DNA of 64,000 nucleotides from Hawksworthiomyces lignivorus (GCA_002917075.1 NTMA01000039.1:434001-498000); one strand, 5' to 3'. Shown: positions 12,166-23,766, numbered from the stretch's first letter. Notes: generated by a model from the sequence alone, not told the origin. Numbers and translations: made by a program.

Positions 12166-13186
12166 TGCGACAGAAGCATCGACGAAGACAGCTATCGAGA
12201 TGGCAAACCAGATCGAATGCCCATACACGGCTCGATTGACACTTTTGCTTCTTGAATGATAGCAGTTCTGTTTGCAGTGGTGCTGTGTTGTCCGTTGGTT
12301 GTTGTAACCTGAGACAGTCGAGCTTTGGTTTTGTGGTTGATGCTTGAATGGATATGTGTGGATGAGACCCTTCCCTGTTTGGCAGTAGCGCTGCTGTGGC
12401 TCTTGCCGTTGCCGTTGCCGTCGCTCTTGCTGTTGCTCTCGCTCTCCCCCCTATAGGCGAATTTGTAGGCCGCCGTTTCAGGTTCCCACAGCGCTCAGCG
12501 CCACACTTCTACAGTGGATGCACTCGTGCTATGCTTAAGCCTTAGAGTATGGAGTAATAGGCTTAGCTCTCTGTTTTAGTGGGTCACCGCCTGATCATGC
12601 ATCTAACAGATATATTCTTGAAACCAGATATTACAGCATATGTATGCACATACCTGAAAGCATGCCACATCGGCCATCTTATCGATAAGATCGACTGCTT
12701 TCATCACTGATCCGGCTTCCGAATGGCAGAGCGTCTCGTGCGACGGAGTTACGATTTTTGCTGGGTCTTCGCCTCCTATGAGCGACCTTCAGTGGTCTCC
12801 AGTGGCCTTCTACAGCCAATCATCAGCTGAATGTGGAGCTCGCTCGCTGTCCTTTGGCCCGCGTTTGGCCGCCAGAACCACATGTAAATTTATCACTCAA
12901 AATTGAGTGAATACGTGCTTTATTACAGAGGGATTGGCTGCATTTCGATTATCTCCAGCCATTGTCTAGTTTTCCCGGCAGCTATTTTTTTTTCCTTCGC
13001 TGCATTTTTTCTTTTGTTTTGGCCACCTGAAAAAAAGTCCTCCCTGTTTTCCAATTGCTTTTTATTCCTTTTTTTTCTTCCTCTATTCCGCCCACTTTCT
13101 CGATTCCCTCTTCTTTGCTCTCCAATTGCTGAGGCTGCCCTCTCGAAAGCCTTATCTATTGCCCTTGCCTATCGTCGACCGCAACC
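12166..13186. promoter_or_regulatory. Divergent promoter between SEC5 and IDH2
   Basis: About 1 kb separates the two start codons, so both promoters must lie here. A 16-nt palindrome at 12676-12691 places two GATAAG cores back to back. A repetitive GTTGCCGTTGCCG-like tract lies at about 12400-12450. The last 200 nt before IDH2 are a pyrimidine-rich leader, typical of strongly expressed fungal genes. No further gene was seen. Confidence 0.6.
12676..12691. promoter_or_regulatory. Perfect palindrome with two opposed GATA motifs
   Basis: ATCTTATCGATAAGAT reads the same on both strands and carries TTATC and GATAA abutting each other. Fungal GATA factors (AreA/NIT2 nitrogen regulators, SreA-type iron regulators) bind GATA cores, often in pairs. 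The site is about 500 nt from each of the SEC5 and IDH2 start codons. Binding is inferred, not shown. Confidence 0.4.
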
Positions 13187-14915
13187 ATGTTTGCTATCCG
13201 AGCTGCTGCTGGCCCTGCCAGCCGCCAATGCTTCCGTGCAGCTCCCCGCGCTGCTTTCACAATCTCTCTGCAAGTAGGTGCAGATCGGGGAACGGGGGAG
13301 CATCTTGCAAGCAAACGTGGAAGCAGAGGCAGAGATCCTCGTGCTGGCGGAGATCGGAGGTCTTACTAATCTGCTCTCTTCTAGAACCAGAGATTCTACT
13401 CAGACAAGCGCGTCGCCAAGTTCACTGGCCAGAAGAATTCCGATGTAAGAAATCGCCTTGCTATTCTGCTTTTCGCCTCATAATCCATTGTCGTCGGAGG
13501 CCCGTTCCAATTCCGACAACAAAATATAGCGCCTTGCGCTTGTGGTGGGGGAGGAGGAGGTTTGCCCATAATAGCGATGGAGCTGGGCAAACAACGAAAA
13601 TCACGCATGAGCGATACGGCGCAATTGGACGGCCTCGACAGCACAAATCAAAATAAAACCGACCGAGAGAAGAAATACACACATATAGGAGCCGATTGGG
13701 TTAACATGATTTTTTTTGGTAGGGTCTGTACACTGTCAGCCTGATCGAGGGTGACGGTATTGGTCCCGAGATCTCCAATGCCGTTAAGGACATCTTCAAG
13801 GCCGCAAAGGTAAGCTTTGCTGATACTCACTCTGTATCGATCGCCACCTGTCAACAGCTTTCTGACCTTTTTTTCTTAATCTCAACTAGACCCCCATTAC
13901 TTGGGAGCCAGTCGATGTCAACCCCATCCTGAAGGACGGCGTTACGGCAATTCCGGATGCCGCCATTGAGAGCATCCGGAAGAACAAGGTCGCCCTGAAG
14001 GGCCCTCTTGCGGTAAGTGGTGATTGCCGCGGCAGCTCGGCGGAGCCTAGAGAGACGAGAAGCGGATGCGGGGCGTGAGAGGAAATCGGCGTGCTAATTG
14101 CTCGGGTGCCCCTCTTTCTGCAGACCCCCATCGGCAAGGGCCACGTCTCGCTCAACCTGACCCTGCGGAGAACCTTCAACCTGTTCGCCAACCTGCGGCC
14201 ATGCCGGTCAGTCGCCGGCTTCAAGACGCCCTACGACGGCGTTGACACAGTGCTGATCCGCGAGAACACCGAGGGCGAGTACTCGGGCATCGAGCACGTG
14301 GTGGTGGACGGCGTGGTGCAGAGCATCAAGCTGATCACGCGCGAGGCCAGCGAGCGCGTGCTGCGCTTCGCGTTCCAGCAGGCCGAGGAGATCGGCCGCA
14401 CCAAGGTGCGCGTCGTGCACAAGGCCACCATCATGAAGATGAGCGACGGCCTGTTCCTCAACGTGGCCAAGCAGGTGGCCAAGGAGTTCCCGGGCATCGA
14501 GTTCGACGACGAGCTGCTCGACAACACCTGCCTCAAGATGGTCACCGACCCCACCCCCTACAACGACAAGGTCCTGGTCATGCCCAACCTGTACGGCGAC
14601 ATCCTGTCCGACATGTGCGCCGGCCTGATCGGCGGCCTGGGCCTGACGCCCTCGGGCAACATCGGCGACGAGTGCTCCATCTTCGAGGCCGTCCACGGCT
14701 CCGCCCCGGACATCGCCGGCAAGGCCCTGGCCAACCCCACCGCCCTGCTGCTGAGCTCCATGATGATGCTGCGGCACATGGGCCTCGGCGACTACGCCAC
14801 CCGCATCGAGAAGGCCGCCTTTGACACCCTGGCCGAGGGCAAGACCCTGACCGGCGACCTGGGCGGCAAGGCCAAGACCCACGAGTTCGCCGCCGCCATC
14901 ATCGAGAAGCTGTAA
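13187..14915 (+). CDS. IDH2: Isocitrate dehydrogenase [NAD] subunit 2, mitochondrial
   Basis: Five exons (13187-13273, 13385-13444, 13723-13809, 13890-14012, 14124-14915) encode 382 aa, the usual size. With Idh1 it forms the mitochondrial NAD-dependent isocitrate dehydrogenase that makes 2-oxoglutarate and NADH in the TCA cycle. Visible features are an N-terminal presequence rich in Arg and Ala ending near RFYSDKR, the [11 protein letters not shown] nucleotide/substrate start, [10 protein letters not shown] (about residue 165) and the YGDILSDM metal-binding aspartate region (about residue 276). Retention of the [10 protein letters not shown] isocitrate-binding serine motif fits the catalytic subunit rather than the regulatory Idh1. 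Introns crowd the 5' third; intron 2 (278 nt) is the longest. All four junctions were set by GT-AG motifs and unbroken homology. Confidence 0.96.
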
Positions 14916-16783
14916 TGGGCGGAGAGGAGAGAAAAACGTGAAAGCGGAAACCGCAAGGGATAGGAAAGAACGGAACAGGGCGGAACAGCCGGGAGACGAC
15001 AACAGGGCAGCAGAGGAAGACAGGCAGACATGATCTTCTCGGTTTTTCCTTTTCGCTTTTCTGCTCTCTCCGGGCTGTGTCTGCTCTGGCTATTTATGAT
15101 TGCCAAGGATGCGTTTCTGGGTTTAAATATTTCTTTTGTTTACAATGTACGTCTGATTAGATTTGATTTAAACACTGCATATTATCCATACAGAAACGAC
15201 CGCTTATTTTTATGTAGGTGGCGCTGGGATTGTGGCTTGCTTTATCTGATGCGTCCTGCACAGTTCCGCCTGCAGCGGATAGGACGAACAAAGCCCAAAA
15301 AGTAGAAAGCGGTGCTGTGCTCTGAATAAGCACGGCAATGCAACGGCACGGCAACCTTGCATCAAATCCATCAGAGCTGCAAATACGTGTACGAGCACTT
15401 TCTGGCTGAAGAGTCTACGTAATGGCGAAATGAAGAAGTCCTCCATCAAGCTGAATCCCAATCCCAGCCTGTCAAATCTGCCCTTGCATTCGGTTCCTGT
15501 GCATGGAGCACTACCATTTTTCTTTTGCTGTGGCTTGCTAGGCAGCCTCTTTTTTTAATCATAGACAGAGGATGCCAACAATTTACTCCCGTAACGCCCT
15601 GGGTTCTCCCCTCTCTTTGCCCAACCAACAGGTGCTGGGCGTACGTAGGTTGTGCCTGTTTCTGGGTTGCGTATGTAAGTACATGTGCCCATCGAGCCAA
15701 AAATGGTGCGCAATGGTGCTATACTCCAGAGCTGTCGTAATAGTCCGCCCACAAGGCTGCTTTGCTTTGTCTCTTCCCTCGCTTTCTTCTCGCTTTCTTC
15801 TCGTTCAGCTCTTTTCCCCGCCCTACTTTTCTCTGGTTTCATTCCCTCATTCCCACTCTTCTTCAGCTTTAACTCTCTATTTTTCTACTCTCCTACCTCC
15901 CATCTCCCATTCTCTCTCTTCCTCTGTGCTTTTCTTCTTGCTTCTTCTTTCATCTTCCCTCATCCTTCCTCATTTTTCTTCGTCCTTCCGCCTTTACCGT
16001 CTCTCATTTGTCTCCCTTCCTCCTCTTCTTCGCTTTCTCTGCATTGCTCGCCTCTCTCTTTTGCTTCTTTAATATCTGAGGTGCCTCTGTGCAGCTTGAT
16101 CCTTTGGCTCTTCACTCTCTCTTTTTTTTGCATCAATCCGATTCTGCCGGCAAAATGCCCTTCCCATTAGCTGCCAAAGGTAAGAGAACGCCAAAAATTG
16201 TAGCATAACTACTATGCTTATTGCCATAAAATGCCCCGAATACCGATCAGCCCCGCACCACCCCCCAATTAATCACTATCTTATCAGAAGACCCCATTCC
16301 CTGATATCCCTTATCCGCTATCCATTACATACCCACCCCTGTCCCAGTTCCGCCCTTGGATAAGTCCATGAGCCCACCCCACCGCCTGCCACAAGTACAT
16401 CCCCAATTGGGACCGCTGGGTGCTACCGCACGTGCTGTATTTGTGACAGAGTGGCAGTGTGACTTTTAAGAGGGGAGCCGCCTGTGGCGAATAGGCTTGC
16501 GTGTGGAATGAAGGCTGCCTCAAGTGGTTTGCCTCCATCTGCTCAAAATGCGTACGCGGCATTCATTCGACTGCTGCTCAGAACCTCTCGTGTTTTCCTC
16601 TCTCTTTTTTGCTTATTTGTCTGGTTCCTTACGCTTAATTTTTTTATCTTTCCTGGTTCTCCGGTAGTATTCTGGAGACTTTTGCTTATTGAGCCGTTCT
16701 TTTAGCACCTTTACGAAGAGCAGGCTCATCTTCTCACTTACCGCTATACTTTCGTTTTCTGCGTTGTCTTTGTACTTCTAAAC
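14916..16783. other. Intergenic region between IDH2 and the unknown 517-aa protein
   Basis: About 1.9 kb. The 5' part is the IDH2 3' end. From 15750 to 16140 the plus strand is strongly pyrimidine-rich (TTCTCTCTTCC-type), and a second pyrimidine-rich stretch at 16580-16780 leads into the next start codon. Open frames of 100-166 aa across the CT tract are low-complexity Ser/Leu/Phe artefacts. No gene was recognised. Confidence 0.6.
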
Positions 16784-18337
16784 ATGCCTCCTATTAACCC
16801 TGTTGCTGTTTCAGCGGGCATTATTGCCGTATCAGTGGCCGTTGCGGCAGCCATTGCCGTCTATGAGTCGCCTGAAATCCGCCGCATGGCCGATGACCTC
16901 CGCCGCCGCATTGCCATCGCCCTCCAGTCTCTCGGCGAGGGCATTTCTCCGGATGGGACGACGAACAGCCAGAACCGTGAGCCCGTATTTAACCGGCCTG
17001 AAGACGCCGAGGGGTTCTTGGTATCACGCGGCGGCCACATGAATGGTGGTGACCCAGGTGTGGTTGCCGACGAGGAGTCTCGGCGCCGGCAGCGCGAAGA
17101 GCTGCTGTACTGGAACCGCATGCACCTGCAGAAGCAGAAGCAGGAAGAGAGAGAGCGGGCGCTGCAGCAGGCAACCCGGGACGCCGCAGCCGCGGCCGGC
17201 ATCCAGCTGCCGCCTCTCAGCGGACCTCCGTCCCAGCCGCGCAGCAAGACCTCGTTTGACCAGTTCATGCGCCCGGACCACAGCGCCGACCGCGGCACAT
17301 ATGTCGTGAACACGGGCGCCGACGTCGGCTACACGGAGCCGGAGGATCCACTCAACGGCGGACTGCTCCGTCGCCGCTGGGCTGGGGGCGTCCGCGGGCT
17401 GAATGCGTCTGTGTACGCAAACCCATTCGGCGACGAGTACGGCATCGAGATGGACGAGCACCACACGGCGGGCTCGTCTACCATCAGCGACCCGACGGCG
17501 TCGGTGGTGTCCGGGACCCGCGCGGCGGCCTTTGATTCGGAGACGGCCTACATGGCCCCCGACAAGGACGAGATCTTGTCGGACATCTATAACGCCACGG
17601 AGCCGGACACGAGCGGCCCCACCAACCACATGGATACCGTGTTTGATCCTCTCCCTGCAATCCCGGAAACTACCCTGCCGCACGACAGAGAAACAGCGCC
17701 TGCAGCACCTACAGCCGAGCTGCTTTTTGATGCCACCAGCGAGACCGCCTCCGCCTCCGCCCCTGCCCCCGCCTCAGCCGCGGAGCAGGTGGAGCCGTCA
17801 CTACTGCTGGAGCGCGCGCTGGCCCTGAACCACGAGTACATCACTGCCGGCAGCAACAACGACGACCACGACGGTGATCGCGACGGCGCCAACAGCAACA
17901 ACAATGACGAAGACGTCACCCACGACGCCTTCAGCTCCATCCAGGCATGGGCGCAGAACTCGAGCGCCACGGGCTTCTACTCCCCGCTGCCTGTGACCCC
18001 GGCGCGCTCCGTCGCCATGTCCGAGCCGGAGATTATCAGCGACGGCCAGCTCACGCCGGTCGAGTCCGTCTCGACGTTCTGGGGCGACGACGTCTCGGTC
18101 GTCGAGAGCGGCGAGCCGCGCGAGCACGACGAGGAGGGCACGGCCGCGACCACCACCACCGCGGCCGCGCACTCGCAGGACGACGCCGCCTCCCAGACAT
18201 CGGCGACCGAGGGCCGGTACTACGACGTCCTGAGCGAGGACGAGGACGGCGAGAGCGTCCTGACGCCGACGAGCTGGTCCGAGGTGGGCAGCGTCGTCAG
18301 CGGAAGCGAGGCCGGCGTGCGTGCCATGCATGCCTAG
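16784..18337 (+). CDS. Unknown protein, N-terminal membrane anchor and acidic disordered tail
   Basis: A single exon of 517 aa that I do not recognise. Residues 6-27 form a hydrophobic Ala/Val/Ile helix (AVSAGIIAVSVAVAAAIAVY), which would serve as a signal anchor. A basic amphipathic segment (about 33-47, RRMADDLRRRIAIALQ) follows, and then a charged predicted coiled coil (about 96-135, rich in Arg, Gln and Glu). The rest is low-complexity and acidic, with many Ser, Thr and Asp. The composition suggests a membrane-tethered protein whose long tail faces the cytosol. The start is well placed, as an ATG directly after a pyrimidine-rich leader. Third-position GC matches neighbouring genes, so it is coding, but I infer no function. 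Confidence 0.75.
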   Translation: MPPINPVAVSAGIIAVSVAVAAAIAVYESPEIRRMADDLRRRIAIALQSLGEGISPDGTTNSQNREPVFNRPEDAEGFLVSRGGHMNGGDPGVVADEESRRRQREELLYWNRMHLQKQKQEERERALQQATRDAAAAAGIQLPPLSGPPSQPRSKTSFDQFMRPDHSADRGTYVVNTGADVGYTEPEDPLNGGLLRRRWAGGVRGLNASVYANPFGDEYGIEMDEHHTAGSSTISDPTASVVSGTRAAAFDSETAYMAPDKDEILSDIYNATEPDTSGPTNHMDTVFDPLPAIPETTLPHDRETAPAAPTAELLFDATSETASASAPAPASAAEQVEPSLLLERALALNHEYITAGSNNDDHDGDRDGANSNNNDEDVTHDAFSSIQAWAQNSSATGFYSPLPVTPARSVAMSEPEIISDGQLTPVESVSTFWGDDVSVVESGEPREHDEEGTAATTTTAAAHSQDDAASQTSATEGRYYDVLSEDEDGESVLTPTSWSEVGSVVSGSEAGVRAMHA

Positions 18338-19664
18338 GGGCCTTTTTGCTACTTTCTCTTTTTAGGTTCCATTTCTTTTTTTTTTTTTTTTCAATATGGT
18401 CTGGAAAACACAACACGGCGTTTAACAACTGGGTCACGGGAAAATCAAGGATATCTTTCATTGCAACATACACCGGTCTGGCCGGAACGGGGAAAGGTTT
18501 TGCTAATTATTTCGTTTTTGATTTCTGCAATTTTGAGCCTTTCCAGATGATTGCACCCTTATATCAACCTTTTCCTTCTTGATCTCTCTCCTTTCTCGAG
18601 TCTACAGCATTATATAGATTCTCAGCAGGTATACTTACTATAGAGTCGCTACCAGCAGCATTGAATCGACAAGTGCAGATGCAGAAGCTCTATGAGACCA
18701 TGCCAGCAGGAACAGCTGCCATAGTACAGAAAGGCACCCAACTTGTGTGTGGACCTTAACCTGCATTGTTCCTACGATCTTTAGCCTTAAGCCAATGACG
18801 GATGCCTATCGCATTGATACCCGCTGTAAGCCATTTAATGCGCCCCAAAAGCACTGAACTAGTACGTGTTATTGGTGTTTCCTACGCAAGCCTAGCCATG
18901 GCGTGCTGGCCCGCCTGGCTACGCAATTCACTATTTTCAAGATTGAGCGGAGGGCTGAAGACATTTATTGATCAGAAGGGTGCACATGCAGAGCAACCTT
19001 CTTTGAGCCAGACCGGAAGCACGCCAGCCTTGCACTGTATACGCCGTAGTATTCTAACGATAGCGGATGATAGCGAAAGGTGGGATGGAAAGGCGCCCCT
19101 CTTTTACCCTTTCCTCTTTTGTCCACAGGCCCCCTTCTGTACCCCAGCACATCGCTCTTGCCATAGTTGGGATGGGCCAAGATTGCCCCGACTATGGTGT
19201 GCCTGCTTATTTTCCTTCTCATTACGTCGTCCTTTTCCTGTTTCTCCTGCGTCTCCTGCTTCTCCTGAGAACGCGCCTTCCCTGCTGGCCTTTTGTCGGA
19301 TTTCCTACTGCGCCTGTTGTTTCCTGTCTTTTCCCGGATATCTGTGCTTTTTGTCTCATTTTGGTCGTATGTTGTGAAACTAAGGCGTGCCGTACCTTCT
19401 CCCCCAGTAAGACGACCGCCGATTGCACTTTCCTCACTTCCCCTCCTCTCCCTTATTTCCAGGCAGCCGTTTTCTTCTTATTGCGGGCTCCTCTTTTCCT
19501 TTTGTGTCTCTCTTCATTCAACTAAAGCCCTGACCAACGATCCTTGGCTTTGCCCTTTCTTGGTCATCTCTTATTTTATTTCCCCATATGCTCCATCCTA
19601 GGCTTCTAAATTTCTGCTTCTCTCTTTGCAACGCCACTCTGGTCTCGAATTGTATAGTGACACA
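18338..19664. other. Intergenic region upstream of the PPxY-tailed membrane protein
   Basis: About 1.3 kb containing the 3' end of the preceding gene and the promoter of the next. A 191-aa open frame at 18802-19377 has no family features and its codons lack the strong GC3 bias of real genes here, so I do not call it. The final 400 nt are pyrimidine-rich. Confidence 0.55.
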
Positions 19665-22013
19665 ATGAGGGGCCTCTTCGAGGCCGGTCTCTTGCTGCTA
19701 CCAGCGCTGGTTAGGGGCGCTGCTGCTGTAGCATCACGAGGTGAGAAAAACGACCACAGAAGAGGGCTTCTCTTCAGCTCATTCAATTCAAGACCGTCGT
19801 TTTGAACTTGATTGATGTTGTCTCAACCTAGGCGTTTTTTTTCAGTAGCTGACTTGTCAGTAGACAACACGCCTTCTGCGTTCATCACCGTTGATCTTCC
19901 CCAGTCTGCATTGATCACTGGGAATACTTACCTCGTATGTTTTGATCAGGCCGTTCTTATTGTCGTAGACAAAGATGCCATGTAAAATTAACTCCCTCTT
20001 AGACCGTCCGCTTCGACGTCCTGGAGTCGCAGAGCGCCTGCGGCTCGACCAATGTTACCCTCAATGGCGAGTCGCTTCCCGAAGATGGCCGGCATTCGCT
20101 GCCATTAATACCGGGAGCCCTGGGAGAGGAAGAAAAAGACGTCAGAAATGATAGGGGGTTGGCTGTCATCAGCTGGGAAAAGGACTGTGTCTCATGGGGC
20201 GGCCAGGACCGCGAGCAGCTGGTGCGACTCCGTGTATTGTCTGTAAACGGCGTGGACGCCGCGGCGGGAGACCAAGCATCACCCGATGACAACCTCGTGA
20301 CCATCCGGTTTCGCCAAACGAACCCCGCCCGTATTGTCGACGTTGAAGGTGCCGCCAGCGTGTTTTATTTCGACGACAGCTATCTGTCCTTACCGAGTGA
20401 GGGCAGCACCGAAAACGACGACCACGACCGGGAATCTGATGAGTTTGCTTCCTGGGACTTTAGCATTGCCCAGTTGCGCCACCATATAGCCCTCCTCCAT
20501 CACGACATCCGAGTGCGTGAGAACTACATGTTTGACCGCTTTGGTTCCTCGGCAGGCCGTGATGGTGGCCACCGCGGCAGCCACGCTCAGACTTGTTCGG
20601 GCTTCAAGTCTTTTATCGGCTCCGTCTTTCACAGAGTTACTGGTACGGCTAAAGCGCTGTACAGTGACTTCTTTGGCGTTGAGACTTCCTCGTACCACTA
20701 CCCCAGCCCGCAGTACTGTTCGCTACATGGCAACCGTACGGGCCCTCCACCACCTCCGCCTCCGCCTTCTCCATTCTTATTCCATTGCCGTTCTTCTTCC
20801 CCACCTCAAGTCATCGGTGTTAAATATTCTCCCCGCCCGGCTTTTCCTCCTTCCTCAATTCCTCACCCTCCACCCCCACCGTCTCTTCCTGGCGAAGATT
20901 CCGAGGAGGGGAACTCGGGCGACAGTGTTGACGGGTTTCGCTTGAGCACCAGCGTAGACTATGAGAAAGACCACTCCTCACACCGGTTAGGTGGTGGTTT
21001 CCGGGGTAGGAAAATGCATGGCCATATTCCTGGCAGCTCTCCATCTCGGGAAGTCTGGCACGGTAGGCAACATGAGCAGGCAGGATTTAGGGGCCGGCGT
21101 GATAACAGCTACAGCCTTTTCGGGGTAAGTCCAGCGCCCGATGTCTGTATCTCTACAGACTAGAATATATATGCTGACTGACACCATGCAGAGCGCACCG
21201 GTTGTAAAGATGCTGGTTTTCTTTGGCCTCATCCTCATCGTCTTTTTGATCTTCAAGCGCCGCTATCGGAGCCGGCGGGCAGAGCAACATATGCGGAATC
21301 GTCGCGGTGATAGACTGCGGGGCTTCCGCCGTATTTCCGCTCGATTACACGAGCGTTCTGAAGAGCGCCAGGCTCGTCGACAGGCCCGGCGTGAGCGTCG
21401 CAAGGAGAGCCGCGCCAAGTTCCACAAACTCATCCGCAGCGTAAGGCATTTCTTTGTGGGGGGCGGAGATGGCGAGAAGCTGGAGGAGCCAAATCCCGCC
21501 AATCCCGCCCCTGTGCCAGCAGCTCCCCGAAATGCGCCTGCCAACGGCCATATTGAGGCTTCTCTGCCGCCGTCACGGGCAAGTTCGCCGAATCCCTCTC
21601 TTGAGCAGGAAATTGCCGCATTCCGTGTAGCGGCCGATGTTGTGGGCCAGATGATCGCGGCCGAAGAAGGTCGAGCTGCTGTAGTTCAGACGGCCGAGTC
21701 AAGAAGACGTCAGGAGCAAGAACAGGAGCAGGCTGCTCGTATGAGACTTCCTGCACACGTGTCGACACCGCCAGCACCTGCCCCGCCACCGTTTAACCAG
21801 CCTCCGCCTCCGCCGCCACCACCACCATCTACGGTCACGGCACCGAGTACCTATGGCGGCTATGGCCGACGCGACCCAGCGGGCTTCGACTCTGACTTCG
21901 ATGACACGGAGTCACTGCCGCCGGCTTACTCCCCCGAAGATTACCACTACGCAAATTTGGCGGAGGCATCTGTGGTGGCGGACGGTTTCCAGTATCGCCC
22001 TGGATCGCATTAA
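19665..22013 (+). CDS. Unknown type I membrane protein with proline-rich cytosolic tail and PPxY motif
   Basis: Four exons (19665-19740, 19846-19934, 20003-21124, 21192-22013) give 702 aa. The first exon encodes a clear signal peptide (MRGLFEAGLLLLPALVRGAAA). The predicted lumenal or extracellular part runs to about residue 430. It contains an asparagine-linked glycosylation-type site (NVT), an acidic patch and a proline-rich stretch before the membrane. Exon 4 opens with a single transmembrane helix (about 436-451) followed by a stop-transfer cluster of arginines and a long basic region. The cytosolic tail has several proline runs and ends with LPPAY (about residue 677), a match to the PPxY ligand of WW domains. 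Splice sites are canonical and frame continuity is exact. No family was recognised; a surface sensor or adaptor is only a guess. Confidence 0.72.
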
Positions 22014-22386
22014 TGAACAGAACAGACGCAAGTGAACAGAATTCTTCTTTTTGGCCAAAGAAACGACTGAGCGAGAATTAGAAAAGGCGTTCTTCGCGTT
22101 CTATCTTATTTTTCTTTTACTTCCACATCCTTTATTGCATATGCTTCTATTTTCATTTTCTTCTTCTGATGCAGTACGATCATTAGCTGGGCTTTGAGCT
22201 GTCTCTTTTCTTCGGTGTTCTAATCATTGCTAGCAATCTCTGGGTACGGGTCATTTCTTTTTCTGGATGGGTTTCTTAACTTTTGGAAATATGCGAAAGC
22301 CCTTTAATATCAGGACAGTCGTCCTTGTGGGGAATCTATAAAAATAAGAAATTATGTTTTAAAATTTGACTAGCTCTGATGGCATG
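22014..22386. other. Short convergent spacer
   Basis: This AT-rich spacer separates the stop codons of the membrane protein (plus) and the TatD-like gene (minus) and should hold both polyadenylation regions. Nothing else is visible. Confidence 0.6.
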
Positions 22387-23766
22387 CTATGTATTTCGTT
22401 TTGATTTTGTTCTAGGAGGTTTTGTGCGCAAGATAAATGCATCGTAATTCTGCGCGATCCGCTCCACGCCTTCGGCCAGCGACCAGCGTTTGATGGCGCA
22501 CACTCGTCGGTAGATAGCCTCGAGCGCGGCGTCCATGTCCGGGCCAGCGATGTGCAGGTCACTCTCCAGAAGCAGACGGTCGTCGGGACATACTGCCACG
22601 ACCTCCGCGGTCCGCTGGCACCCGGCCTCGGTGCTGCAGTTGACTGCGGTCGAGAAAGAGAAGTAGATGGTAGCAGGGATGTGCGGGTCGAGATACTGCC
22701 GCAGGACCTCGGGGGGGCCGCTGAACGAGTGCAGACAGATCGTCGGAGGGTATCTTGGCGGGTTCACTGCGGCCTTGCTGCTATCGCCGCCGTCCTCGTC
22801 GCTCTCATCCTCCCAGTCGTCGGCACCCTCGGCAATCTGTCGCCACTGCCGCCGCGACAGCACGTCAGTGCGCTCTTGGCCCTTCCACGTGGCAGCCAGC
22901 GCCGCGAACAGCTGCCCGTGGGCCTGCACGCCGTGGACGCTGACGGGGCGGCGCAGCTCGGCGGCGAGGCGCAGCTGGGCCGCCAGCACGGTGACCTGGT
23001 GGGCCGGCTGGACGCGGAACGGCGACAAGCGGCGGCCCTCGCGGCCGCCGGGGGTGAGGGCGCGAGGCTCTCCCGGCTGAGCGGCTTCTTGCTCTATCTG
23101 TGGCAGCGGCGGCGGCTCCGGCACGCGAAACGCCTTGTCTATGCCAATCTCGCCGACCAGCGCGCTCGGGTGCGCCAGCAGCCGCGCGCGGGTGTCGGCC
23201 AGAAACGCCGACAGCGGGCGCACGACAGGCAGGCTGGCAGCCAGGGCGTCGAGGGCTGCCACGATGACGGCGTCTCTGTCGCCGCCGCCGCCGCCATCGT
23301 TGCCGCTCTTGCTGGCGCCGGCAGACGGCGAGGGCGTCAGCACCGCCGCCAAGTGGCGCCGCTTGTCCTCGAGCGACGTCAAGTCTTTGCCGCCGCCGAT
23401 ACCGCCGGCGTCGCCGTCATCGTACAGCTGGTACGAGAACCACGGGTGCCAACCAAAAGCGGGAACGACCTTGTGCTGGGCGTCTGGGACGGCGCCGAAG
23501 ACGAGGCCCTGCTGCTCGGCCAGTGCGGCCACCAGGTCCTGGTCCTGCGACCGCGTAGCCATGACGGTCAGCGCGGCGGCGCCCATGGCGGGGATGCCGG
23601 GCAGCGACGACATGGTGTCGGTCGGGTGGCAGTGGGCGTCGTAGACGCGGCCAGATTGCCATGGAAGGGGCTCCACGTCCAGGTCGTCAGCCACCGAAAC
23701 AGCAGTAGCAGCTTCTCCGGGCACGTCGTGGCCATCACTGTGTCCGTTGCCGCCGCCGCCACACAT
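22387..23766 (-). CDS. TatD-like metal-dependent hydrolase, Cut9-interacting Scn1 family
   Basis: A single exon of 459 aa. The order of motifs is that of the TatD family: DAHCHPTD (metal-binding His-x-His, about residues 43-50), FGWHPW, GEIGIDK (about 195-201), VSVHGVQAHG, CLHSFSG, and LLLESDLH near the C-terminus (the aspartate that ligates metal). The closest family in fungi is Scn1, found by interaction with the Cut9 anaphase-promoting-complex subunit in fission yeast. Other TatD enzymes are nucleases or phosphoesterases. All metal-binding residues I can recognise are present. Gly- and Asp-rich insertions around residues 120-160 and 315-330 lengthen it relative to bacterial TatD (about 260 aa). 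The long plus-strand frame opposite this gene is a GC-bias shadow. Confidence 0.85.
   Translation of the reverse strand: MCGGGGNGHSDGHDVPGEAATAVSVADDLDVEPLPWQSGRVYDAHCHPTDTMSSLPGIPAMGAAALTVMATRSQDQDLVAALAEQQGLVFGAVPDAQHKVVPAFGWHPWFSYQLYDDGDAGGIGGGKDLTSLEDKRRHLAAVLTPSPSAGASKSGNDGGGGGDRDAVIVAALDALAASLPVVRPLSAFLADTRARLLAHPSALVGEIGIDKAFRVPEPPPLPQIEQEAAQPGEPRALTPGGREGRRLSPFRVQPAHQVTVLAAQLRLAAELRRPVSVHGVQAHGQLFAALAATWKGQERTDVLSRRQWRQIAEGADDWEDESDEDGGDSSKAAVNPPRYPPTICLHSFSGPPEVLRQYLDPHIPATIYFSFSTAVNCSTEAGCQRTAEVVAVCPDDRLLLESDLHIAGPDMDAALEAIYRRVCAIKRWSLAEGVERIAQNYDAFILRTKPPRTKSKRNT

Noticed and set aside
15572..16170. Overlapping frames of 166 and 161 aa
   Set aside because: They are translations of a CT-rich tract (Ser/Leu/Phe/Pro only).
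18802..19377. 191-aa open frame upstream of the PPxY-tailed protein gene
   Set aside because: No family features, no GC3 bias, and part of it is a pyrimidine-rich leader.
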